From: Geomicrobium sp. JCM 19038
GTDB lineage: Bacteria; Bacillota; Bacilli; Bacillales; Marinococcaceae
DNA: 64,000 bases
Assembly (NCBI RefSeq): GCF_000698125.1
Contig: NZ_BAXA01000005.1
Span: forward strand, 183,991-247,990
Direction of reading: 5' to 3'
Shown: in pieces, positions 46,020-54,766 of the stretch
Layout: each line of letters begins with the position of its first letter
Numbering within the stretch: position 1 is the first letter of the stretch
Notes under the pieces: model-generated
What the model was told of the DNA's origin: nothing
What the model saw: only the letters and a program-made list of their open reading frames with translations
Database searches by the model: none
Made by a program: the position numbers and the translations under genes

Positions 46020-47135
46020 ATGAGCTTTTCATTTTATCCGGATTATGCCAAGCGTTTCCTTATCTTGGAACTCGTAAGCATTGTTTTTTTCTTTTTTAAC
46101 GTTTTAACGTTTGATAATGAGGTTTCGTTGGTTATGAGAATTGCTGTTGTTCTTGTGATCTTGGGACTTTATTTAGGGACACTTTGGTACTTTGATGTGC
46201 GATACGTGTTGTTTAGTGCACTTGCATTTATTTTGTTTATTTATCTTAGCATTGCGTTGCATTACTATTTGTTGCTGTTCATGTTGTTTTTCACAGATTT
46301 TCATAAAAAAGTGCCAATCGTACCGACATTGCTCGTACAACAAGTGCTGATTGTTATGACGCATGTTGTTGTCTATCTTATGGCAGTTCCACCAGCAGAT
46401 GGTTCATATTTTACGACGGTATTATTTCCGGTGCTTCTCATTCAGTTGATGGTCCCGTATGTATCTCGTACCGTCATTCGCGCAAGAGAATTGCGAGAGG
46501 AGTTAGAAGACACGAAGTCACAATTGGATGTGTACGTGCAAGAGGAAGAGCGCAACCGAATTGCGCGTGAATTGCATGATACGTTAGGGCATACGCTCAC
46601 GATGATGAAAGTGAAGAGTGAACTCGCTCTCTTCTATATTGACAATGAGCCTGAACGGGCAAAAGCTGAAATGACCGATGTACTGCAGACGACACGCTTT
46701 GCGTCTAAGCAAGTGCGCGAAGTCGTAACGACCTTGCGGTTTACATCGATTGCAGAGGAAATGGAGCACGCAACCCAACTGTTTGCGACAAACGAGATGG
46801 CTTTTTCCGTCGATGGAATTAAAGATGTACCAGCTTTAAGCGATGTGATTGAAACGATGGTCGCACAATCACTCCGAGAAGCGTTGGTGAATGCGTATAA
46901 GCATAGCCAGGCAAAGAAAATTTACGTATCATTTCACGTTGACGAGGAACAGTTTATCGCCCGAGTAACGGATAATGGCGTAGGGTTTGAAGAGCATTCG
47001 ACGGATCGTGGCAATGGCTTGCATTCCATCCATGAACGAATGAAGTTAGCAAAAGGAAAAGCAAGCGTTCACTCATCTCCGAAAGGAACGATTGTGACGT
47101 TAACGATACACAGAGGAAAAGAGGAACAACGATGA
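46020..47135 (+). CDS. DesK-like sensor histidine kinase
   Basis: 371 residues from ATG 46020 with AAAGGGG upstream. Five membrane helices, a short coiled linker, then HisKA_3 with phospho-acceptor His in EERNRIARELHDTLGHT, and HATPase with LREALVNAYKHS and DNGVGFEEHS. Same architecture as the DesK at 27258-28391. Coupled to the next gene by ATGA. The signal may be membrane state, by analogy. Confidence 0.88.
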   Translation: MSFSFYPDYAKRFLILELVSIVFFFFNVLTFDNEVSLVMRIAVVLVILGLYLGTLWYFDVRYVLFSALAFILFIYLSIALHYYLLLFMLFFTDFHKKVPIVPTLLVQQVLIVMTHVVVYLMAVPPADGSYFTTVLFPVLLIQLMVPYVSRTVIRARELREELEDTKSQLDVYVQEEERNRIARELHDTLGHTLTMMKVKSELALFYIDNEPERAKAEMTDVLQTTRFASKQVREVVTTLRFTSIAEEMEHATQLFATNEMAFSVDGIKDVPALSDVIETMVAQSLREALVNAYKHSQAKKIYVSFHVDEEQFIARVTDNGVGFEEHSTDRGNGLHSIHERMKLAKGKASVHSSPKGTIVTLTIHRGKEEQR

Positions 47136-47738
47136 TTCGACTATTATTAGCTGAAGACCAAGTCCTCCTTCGCGATGCGCTTCAGTCTCTGCTTCAACTA
47201 TCAGAAGAGATTGAGGTCGTTGCCACGACTGGTGATGGAAGTGAGGCACTGCATCTTGCGACAACCGAGCAAGTCGACGTTGCCCTACTTGATATTGAAA
47301 TGCCTGGACTTACGGGCATTCAAGTAGCGGAGAAGTTAAAAGACAGCGATATCTACCTTGGCAAAGTGGCGCTATTAACAACGTTCTCAAGGCCTGTACA
47401 TTGAAAAGGCAATGGTCGCAAAAGTGGACGGGTATTTGTTAAAGGACGAACCGATTGCCACACTAATTGAAGCGATTAAGACGATTCACTCTGGTAAGCA
47501 GGCAATCTCTGCTGATCTTCAACCGTTGCTCTTTTCATTAGAGGCGAATCCTCTCAATGATCGAGAGATTATGCTATTACATGCGGTAAAAGAAGGATTG
47601 TCGACCGAAGACATTGCTCAAGCAAAGCACTTATCCGAAGGAACCGTTCGAAATTACTTGTCTTCTGCTCTACAAAAGTTGCACGTTACCCATCGTCATG
47701 AGGCGGTCCGTTTAGCTGAAGAGAAAGGATGGATGTAA
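47132..47738 (+). pseudogene. DesR-like NarL/FixJ response regulator, one frameshift
   Basis: About 202 residues. Receiver with Asp in VALLDIEMPGLTG, then the frame breaks near 47394; one added base in TCAAG-GGCCTG restores TTFSRGLYIEKAMVAKVDGY and the Lys-containing YLLKDEP. LuxR HTH follows (LNDREIMLLHAVKEGLSTEDI). Its neighbours are intact and tightly coupled, so sequencing error is likely. Confidence 0.85.
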
Positions 47739-47739
47739 T

Positions 47740-48350
47740 GTGACTCGACTGTATTGGATTGGGATTAGTGCTTGGTTCATCTCGCTAGTTCCGCTCTTGT
47801 ATGAACCGATCCCAATTGCTGCCTCACCAGTGCCGTATTACTATATGATTCAACCGATGAGTGACCTTGGTGTTACCGTCTGTAAGGAAAATGCATATCC
47901 AATGGTTCATTCGTTAATGATTTGTTCTCCTCATCATGTCATCGTGAATGTGCTGTTTACGTTATCGGGTGTCGCTTATCTCGTCGGAGCATTTGTAGTA
48001 CGGCAATTCGTACCGGAGCGCCTGCCATTTGTATTGCTCTTACTGTTTGCAGTTGGTGCGATCATATCAGGATTAATTCCTGCTAACGTAAACTTTACGT
48101 TGCATACGATTCCTGCTCTAGCGATGTTCTTAGTGCCAATTTTGATTGGAATCTATGCAAAACGAGTGCAGGTCGGTAGAGCTTGGAATTGGTCAATTTT
48201 TACGATAATGATTATGATTTTTATCGGTATGGTGCTTACGGTATTTTTCCCGATTGGTGGCCTTATTCAACGAAGTTTTATGCGCTTGTAGCCGTATGGG
48301 GAGTTGGATTTATGGTGCTACTTCGTAGAAGCGAAGGCGTTCAATCATGA
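47740..48350 (+). pseudogene. DUF998 family membrane protein, late frameshift
   Basis: About 203 residues, six helices; MIQPMSDLGVTVCKENAYPMVHS is the DUF998-type loop after helix 1. As written it stops at 48291, but adding an A to the GAAG near 48271 continues the protein as KFYALVAVWGVGFMVLLRRS to a TGA at 48348-48350, which overlaps the next ATG by four bases. The restored coupling supports the repair. Confidence 0.75.
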
Positions 48351-48994
48351 TTTCTTTTCTACTAAACTATCAGTGGGAAGCGTTTATTCTCGCAGAAATA
48401 ATGAGCTGGGGATCGTTACTTGGGTTCGGTCTTTTGCGGTACTTTTTTCAAAGAAGAAGAGCTAGCGGTTTGTTTTTAATCGCTTTTGTTGCGATAACAG
48501 CTTTTCAAGCGTTACTTGCCTGGATTGTGTATCGTGAGACAGGAGAATTTTCCACGTTTACAATCATTGTTACCGTCTTTGTATTGTATGCGTGTACGTT
48601 TGGTATAAGTGATTTTCGCAAACTCGATCGTTGGATGAGGATGAGAATTGGTAACTTCCGTGGACAAGAGCTGTTAACAGAGCATGACCGTGAAGCGATG
48701 AGGAAACAGAAAAACCCCCGGCACGTTGCGCTAAAAGATGTAACGATAACGGCTTTGCACGTCTTGATCTTCCTCGGTGTACAGGTATTCTTTTGGACAC
48801 AAGGACCCGTTCCTGTAGCTGAATGGGGCGAGGCGCTCGGGAACTTTAGTGAATGGTTCTCATCTGGAGAGTATGAAGATTCGCCGTATGCAAATGAAAC
48901 TGCTCTTGCAATCTCATCGGTCTGGCTGATCGTAGTGATTATTGATGTGATTTACTCTGCAAGTCATTTGTTTTCAATCGGTTCAAAAAATTAA
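48347..48994 (+). CDS. Hypothetical membrane protein of the second DesK/DesR operon
   Basis: 215 residues, about five helices (near 12-30, 42-62, 68-90, 130-150, 188-208) with a basic cytoplasmic loop (FRKLDRWMRMRIGNFRGQ). Starts within the stop of the repaired DUF998 gene, so it belongs to the two-component operon. No family recognised. Confidence 0.75.
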   Translation: MISFLLNYQWEAFILAEIMSWGSLLGFGLLRYFFQRRRASGLFLIAFVAITAFQALLAWIVYRETGEFSTFTIIVTVFVLYACTFGISDFRKLDRWMRMRIGNFRGQELLTEHDREAMRKQKNPRHVALKDVTITALHVLIFLGVQVFFWTQGPVPVAEWGEALGNFSEWFSSGEYEDSPYANETALAISSVWLIVVIIDVIYSASHLFSIGSKN

Positions 48995-49068
48995 TACGAA
49001 TTCAATTCCCTCTAAGTCGATATGTTTTGTTATACTTAAATGACAAATAGTTGACGAGGAGAGATCAT

Positions 49069-49755
49069 ATGAACGAACATACACCGTTAGCACATCACTC
49101 CATGTATCGGATCACAGCTCGCCTGGTTACGTATTTACATAAGTCTGTGATTGAATCCTTTGGAGACGAAGCAAAAGCGTTAGTATTAACAGGAACCGAG
49201 TCTTTCGGTTTGGCACGGGCGAAAAGCATTGCAGAACGTGCGCGTGACGAAGGAGAAAAGCATAGTCTTTTTGAATATATATCTGAAAACGAGCAACCTA
49301 CATCGGAGAAGTTGGATGATCACGTCATTTATCCGTGGATGGCAACATGGTTTGCTCAAATTGCGAAACAAGTGGTTGATCACTACGGGGAAGAAGGCAA
49401 AGACGCCATCCGAGAAGGTGTCCGTCGCTTCGGACTTCAACGAGGAGAGAACATTGCGGCTCGCGCTGAACACATGGGATACAACAATACGATTGAACAT
49501 TACCTATCCAATTATGATATGGGTCGTAGCGATTTATTTGAATTTGAGACAGCGATTCATGCTGAGAACATTGATCAAACATTTACGAAGTGTCCGTTCG
49601 GTCAGCAATGGGCCGATGAGAACATGCACGAGTATGGCATTTTGTATTGTGAAATGATTGACCCTTCCATCGCAAAGGGATATAACCCAGATTTTGAAGT
49701 CGACCATCCGAAATACATCCTTAAAGAGGCGTATGCCAATTTGATTTTAAGTTAA
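49069..49755 (+). CDS. L-2-amino-thiazoline-4-carboxylic acid hydrolase-like protein
   Basis: 228 residues from ATG 49069 with AGGAG. Mostly helical; FTKCPFGQQWADENMHEYGI and the CEMIDPSIAKGYNPDF block match the ATC hydrolase family, whose founding member opens a thiazoline ring on the way to cysteine. The conserved Cys residues (KCPF, YCEMID) are present. The natural substrate here is not known. Confidence 0.82.
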   Translation: MNEHTPLAHHSMYRITARLVTYLHKSVIESFGDEAKALVLTGTESFGLARAKSIAERARDEGEKHSLFEYISENEQPTSEKLDDHVIYPWMATWFAQIAKQVVDHYGEEGKDAIREGVRRFGLQRGENIAARAEHMGYNNTIEHYLSNYDMGRSDLFEFETAIHAENIDQTFTKCPFGQQWADENMHEYGILYCEMIDPSIAKGYNPDFEVDHPKYILKEAYANLILS

Positions 49756-49771
49756 AACGGAAAACACCGTC

Positions 49772-49803
49772 AAAGAGCTGATCTTGTTCAGCTCTTTTTT
49801 TCT
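49772..49803 (+). terminator. Terminator
   Basis: Perfect 10-bp stem AAAGAGCTGA/TCAGCTCTTT followed by a T run. Confidence 0.88.
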
Positions 49804-49881
49804 TTGAAATGAATGAATCTGCTATATTTTGTAGAAATATAATCTAAGAGAATAATGTGTTATCGTCGAGGAGATGATCAG

Positions 49882-50217
49882 GTGAACGTTGCTAGTGCAG
49901 TGTCCATTGGACTGTTGTTGCTGCCGTGGATCTTACTGACCGTTGCGATTCTTTATGCGACCTTGAAGAAACCGTGGCAGCGAGAACGTGTGCTTTATGC
50001 TGGACTTGGCTTTTTGACGAGTGTGTTCATTATTACGATTGTTCCGATTCAATTCGTAAGAGGTGCTAATGGTCATGCACCATGGATGGAATCAGTTGTA
50101 GTTACTTCAATCATGAATCTTTTTATGATGGTTCCCATGGGTATTGTGTTTACATTGATTGTTTGTTTATCTACTTTCAGAAAAAAGCTGGGTGAAGGTC
50201 TAGGCACGCTATTTTAA
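49882..50217 (+). CDS. Hypothetical three-helix membrane protein
   Basis: 111 residues from GTG 49882 with GAGGAGATG. Three hydrophobic helices and a basic end. Not assigned to a family. Confidence 0.68.
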   Translation: MNVASAVSIGLLLLPWILLTVAILYATLKKPWQRERVLYAGLGFLTSVFIITIVPIQFVRGANGHAPWMESVVVTSIMNLFMMVPMGIVFTLIVCLSTFRKKLGEGLGTLF

Positions 50218-50338
50218 TGGGTGCAATCTGTACCCCAAGAGAGACGATAATGTTCATAAAATTTTTAGTGTTTGGATAACAGGTAGCTTCCATTTAAATG
50301 TAAGTTAAGAGTAACAAGGTAGTGATGGAGGGAAGTCA

Positions 50339-51067
50339 ATGGAGAGTGTCACGTTAGGACTCGCTGGATTAGCATTTGTTGCCGGGTTGGTTTCGTTTTT
50401 CTCGCCGTGTATTTTTCCTTTAGTACCAGCATACTTAGCTCAATTATCAGGAAGTAACATTTCTGGATCATCGTTACAAACCCAAAAGCGGATCATCCTC
50501 TCGAGAAGTTTTGGTTTCATTCTCGGCTTTACCGTCATTTTTTTATTGATGGGTGTTACATCGACGTTTATCGGACAAGCATTTCGAATGTATTCTGGTT
50601 TGTTGGAACAACTTGGAGGAATCTTGATTGTTCTGTTTGGGCTTCAAATGTCAGGGCTCATTTCAATTCGAGCATTGTTGATGGATAAACGTATTGGGAA
50701 GCCGCGACGCTCTACGAGTTTTCTTGGGTCGTTTGGTTTTGGCCTCGTCTTTGCTTCAGGGTGGACACCGTGTGTTGGTGTGGTTTTAGGTTCTGTGCTT
50801 GCACTTGCCTCAAGTCAATCATCAGGTGATATGTTTGCTGGTGTCAGCATGTTATTGCTTTATTCTCTAGGTCTTGGCATCCCTTTTTTACTCGTGGCTT
50901 TGCTATTCTCGAATTCCCTTTATCGATTGAGTACTATAAATCGCTACCTTCCAACGCTACAAAAGGCAAGTGGGGTTTTGTTAATCGTGCTCGGTGATCT
51001 ATTAATTAGTGGCTACTTTCAAACACTATCCATATGGTTAGCGAGTTTTACTGATGGTTGGATGTAG
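50339..51067 (+). CDS. ccdA: Cytochrome c biogenesis/DsbD-type protein CcdA
   Basis: 242 residues, six helices, GGAGGG before the ATG. The two redox Cys of the family are in FFSPCIFPLVPAYLAQLSG and ASGWTPCVGVVLGSVL. It passes reducing power across the membrane to extracytoplasmic thioredoxin-like proteins, for cytochrome c assembly or spore maturation. No partner thioredoxin gene lies beside it. Confidence 0.9.
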   Translation: MESVTLGLAGLAFVAGLVSFFSPCIFPLVPAYLAQLSGSNISGSSLQTQKRIILSRSFGFILGFTVIFLLMGVTSTFIGQAFRMYSGLLEQLGGILIVLFGLQMSGLISIRALLMDKRIGKPRRSTSFLGSFGFGLVFASGWTPCVGVVLGSVLALASSQSSGDMFAGVSMLLLYSLGLGIPFLLVALLFSNSLYRLSTINRYLPTLQKASGVLLIVLGDLLISGYFQTLSIWLASFTDGWM

Positions 51068-51086
51068 GTTCATTTTGTATAGAGAA

Positions 51087-51113
51087 AATTTGCTCAGATG
51101 AGCAAATTTTTTT
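51087..51113 (+). terminator. Terminator after ccdA
   Basis: Stem AATTTGCTC/GAGCAAATT with AGAT loop and TTTTT. Confidence 0.8.
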
Positions 51114-51474
51114 ACTTTACCCATGCTAAGCGATTAGGAAACAGGCAAGTCATCTCTTGGGCGTTGCTGATCGGCTTTCCTTTTATGCTCGTAATCACGC
51201 TTATCATATTCTCAAGCTCAATGATGGAACTGCAAGTAGAAACGTACAGCCTTTTCTACGTTTTATTTTTTAGTATGTATATTGGATTTGTCTTCTGGTA
51301 TCAAGGTCTAGCGTTAGGGGGCGTCGCTTGAGTCGGCCAAATACAATTGTTGAACCCTTTTTCGGATTGTTAATTGCGGTTGTGCTGTTACAAGGAACGA
51401 TTGAGTTGCTCCTTGTAATCGTAAATGTCGCAGTCCTCCTTTGCATCGTCTTAGCGAAAAAGTATGCGAATTGA
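51098..51474 (+). pseudogene. EamA-type transporter, C-terminal half
   Basis: The second EamA repeat only: QVISWALLIGFPFML, FWYQGLALGGVA, an in-frame TGA at 51329-51331 where family members have Arg, then VGQIQLLNPF; after a T-run frameshift near 51360 the protein continues FGLLIAVVLLQGTIELLLV to 51474. The apparent ATG 51098 lies inside the ccdA terminator and is not a real start. Confidence 0.7.
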
Positions 51475-51660
51475 ACTTAAGTGATGTATTGCTTGAAGTG
51501 GTCTTATAAATAAATGATAGGTAAAACCATGGACGTGTAGCGATCAAAGGCTACACTTTTTTATATAATTATCAGATTTTATTGACAAAATAAAGTTTTG
51601 TATATAAAATTCATGTAAGCGATTTCAAATAGCTTAATTACGGGGAGAAGGGTGTTGTAG

Positions 51661-52818
51661 ATGTCCAAGTCGTACCTTTTTTTGACGGGGATCGTTGGTC
51701 TGGTGTTACTAACTAGTTGTGATAATCCGAGGGCAAGTCCTGAGACGTTGGCTGTAGGTGCTGCAGGAGAACAAATTCCTGAAGCAATGGTTTGGAGTGT
51801 GTATGACATTAACTCTGGGGGGTATGCGGAAGCGGCTGCTGTTGCCAATGAGATGACTGAGGAATATGGCACGCAAATCCGTATGTTGCCTTCTTCAAGT
51901 GGTGTGGGACGGATGATGCCGCTATACAACCGAGATGCATTACTCGGGAAGATCGGTGACGAAGTGAAATTTTCGTTTGAAGCGACGGAAGAGTTTTTTG
52001 ACTTAGGCTGGGGACCGCAACCGATGAGAACGATTTGGGCACCAATCTCTCCGTTTGGCTTTGCGGTACGTGAGAATTCACCGATTCAATCAATTGAAGA
52101 AGTAGAAGGGTTACGTGTACCGATGATTCCTGGGAATAATTCTGTGAATATTAAGACAGAAGCAATTCTAGGCTTTGGTGGATTGTCTAGAGAAGATGTA
52201 GAAATTGTTGATATTAATTCTTACGGTGGGCAAGGCGAAGCGTTAATACAGGGAGAAATTGATGTAGCTTCCATTAATCCATTAGCGGGTGGAATGTTTG
52301 AAGCGGATAGTTTAGGAGGCATCCGCTGGTTGCAAATGCCAGGTGATGATGAAGAGCGTTGGGCACAATCTGCGGAAGTTGCCGATTGGTTTTTTCCAAG
52401 AGAGCTAGATAACGGTGCGGGTATGGATGGCATGAATGAAGTGTTGGGTCATGGTTATGTCTTTGCTACTTATGAAGAAGCTTCAACAGAAGCGATTTAT
52501 ACGTTCACAAAGGCACTGATCGAGCAATATGAGAACTATGAAAATGCAACTTCAAATATGTGGACATATCATCCTGATGAAGTGATCATGAATCCAGCGG
52601 ACACAGGTGTACCGTTCCACGAAGGTTCGATTCAATTTTTCGAAGAAGCAGGTCTTTGGAGCGAAGAGTATGAGGAAGCGAACAACAATCTATTAGAACG
52701 AGAAGAACAATTAAACGAGATTTGGGAAGAAGCCAAGCAAGTAGCAGAAGCCGAGAATCTAACAATCGAAGAGCATGAGCAACTATGGCTAGAAATGAAA
52801 GCAGTGCTTGATGAATAA
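51661..52818 (+). CDS. TAXI family TRAP transporter solute-binding lipoprotein
   Basis: 385 residues, GAAGGGTG before the ATG. Lipobox VLLTSC places it at the outer membrane face. TAXI-type pattern: GGYAEAAAVANEMTEEYGTQIRML, SPFGFAVREN, VPMIPGNNS. It catches a solute, usually an organic acid, for the membrane component that follows after 27 bases. First gene of a four-gene unit ending with acyl-CoA enzymes. Confidence 0.88.
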   Translation: MSKSYLFLTGIVGLVLLTSCDNPRASPETLAVGAAGEQIPEAMVWSVYDINSGGYAEAAAVANEMTEEYGTQIRMLPSSSGVGRMMPLYNRDALLGKIGDEVKFSFEATEEFFDLGWGPQPMRTIWAPISPFGFAVRENSPIQSIEEVEGLRVPMIPGNNSVNIKTEAILGFGGLSREDVEIVDINSYGGQGEALIQGEIDVASINPLAGGMFEADSLGGIRWLQMPGDDEERWAQSAEVADWFFPRELDNGAGMDGMNEVLGHGYVFATYEEASTEAIYTFTKALIEQYENYENATSNMWTYHPDEVIMNPADTGVPFHEGSIQFFEEAGLWSEEYEEANNNLLEREEQLNEIWEEAKQVAEAENLTIEEHEQLWLEMKAVLDE

Positions 52819-52845
52819 GCAAGGCATAGGAGAGGGGTGCGTCGG

Positions 52846-54755
52846 TTGAAGCGATTAACAGGGAAATGGGTTTGGGTTGTCATCATTGCAACGGTCATTG
52901 GAATTCTTTTGACCATCAATCAAGTGTTTTATCTGCGTTTCTTAGGTTTTGCCCCGCTTGCAAATGAGTATCTTTACTATATTATCGCGATTTTTATGTC
53001 GATATCGTTTCTAATTCTTCCAGCTCGGAAGAACGATACGAAGGTTCGATTCTACGATATTACTGCGTTTTTCTTAACGGTGATCTGCGCGCTCTACTTA
53101 GGGTTTAACGCAGAGCGGATTATTCTTGAAGGGTGGGACTGGGTAGCTCCTGTCCAAGCGACGATTGCAGCGATTATCCTATGGATTCTCGTTTTAGAAG
53201 TGTTGCGTCGCGCAGGTGGGAAAATACTCTTTTTTATCTGTTTAACCATTTCACTGTATCCTCTTGTGGCACATGCGATTCCTATTTATTTCTTACAAGG
53301 TCATAGTTTTGATTTTATTACACTTGCGAATAACCATCTGATGAGTACAAATAGTGTACTAGGGATTCCACTGAGTACGATTGGTTCACTCGTCATTGGT
53401 TTTATGATTTTTGGAGTAATCTTAACACATACAGGTGGGGGAGAGTTCTTCTTCAAGTTGGCACAATCCATTTTCGGTCGCTCACGAGGCGGTGAAGCGA
53501 AAGTGTCAGTCGCGGGTAGTGCGTTTTTCGGGATGCTTAGTGGAAGTGCCATCTCGAATACGGTAACGACAGGTCAGTTAACGATACCGGCAATGAAAAA
53601 AGCAGGGTATGACCCGGAATATGCGGCCGCCATTGAAGCAACGTCATCAACGGGTGGAACGATTACACCACCAATTATGGGTTCTGCTGTGTTTATAATG
53701 GCGTCATTTATCGGTGTCGCGTACCTAGAAATTGCACTCGCGGCGATTATTCCGGCCATTTTGTTTTCCTTGCTGTTTTCTTACAAGTGGACGCGTACGC
53801 AGCAAAGCGAGATCTCAAAGGTATTCACAAGTCAAAATTACCGAAACTATTCGCGACATTGGCGAATGGTTGGATGTATTTACTTAGCATTTTAGCGTTA
53901 ATCCTTGTCTTAATTTTCATTCGTTCTGAGGCGCAAGCACCATTTTATGCAAGCGCTTTAGTGCTTGTCCTCTCATTCTTTTCAGCGCAAGTAAAGTTAA
54001 CATGGCAATCGCTTAAAACGATGATCTTTGATATCGGGAAAGTACTCGGTGAAATTGTCTCGTTAATTGCAGGGATAGGTCTGATTGTCGGTGCGTTTTC
54101 GGCAACGGGTGTGTCGTTCTCATTCTCTCGAGAACTCGTGCAAATGGCTGGGGACAATTTATTGTTACTCCTAATTGCAGGAGCTGTGACGAGCTTTATT
54201 CTAGGGATGGGGATGACCGTGTCTGCGAGTTACATCTTCCTAGCAATCGTATTAGCACCAGCACTTGCGCAAGTCGGTGTGAACGTCATTGCGGCACATT
54301 TATTCGTTCTCTACTGGGCAACTGCATCGTACATTACACCGCCTGTTGCTCTCGCGTCGTTCGCAGCGTCGAGCATTGCTAATTCCAACCCGCTGAGGAC
54401 AAGTATTGTCTCGACAAAACTTGGAATCGTCACCTTTTTTATTCCGTTTTTCATTGTTTATCAGCCTGCACTTATTTGGCAAGGGACGTTTACTGAATCA
54501 ATCGTAAGTATTCTTGCTGCAGTTGTAGGTGTTGTGTTAATCAGTGCTTCTCTTAGCGGTTACTTAGTCGGCGTTGGACGTGTAAACGGCTTTATGAGAG
54601 TTGCTCTTCTATCAGGTGGGTTACTCATGCTCATGCCAAGTATTCTTGTAAATCTAACGACAATTGCACTGATGATTATTCTATTAATTATTTATAAAGT
54701 CATTAAAAAGCAACGATTTAATCAATCTGGAACGGTTGATGTATCAAATTCATAG
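52846..54755 (+). pseudogene. TRAP transporter fused permease (4TM-12TM), one frameshift
   Basis: About 636 residues, with small and large membrane subunits in one chain (DctQ-like helices then DctM-like; GGGEFFFKLAQSIFGRSRGG, ATSSTGGTITPPIMGSAVF, ATASYITPPVALASFAASSI). Likely start TTG 52846 with GAGAGGGG. The frame breaks near 53788; adding a G (AAGGTGGAC) gives SYKVDAYAAKRDLKGI. Imports the TAXI ligand using an ion gradient. Confidence 0.88.
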
Positions 54756-54766
54756 GAGGCGATTGA

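Noticed and set aside
49229..49657. 142-codon plus-strand frame in another phase
   Set aside because: Overlaps the ATC-hydrolase-like gene, which has the ribosome binding site and family match.
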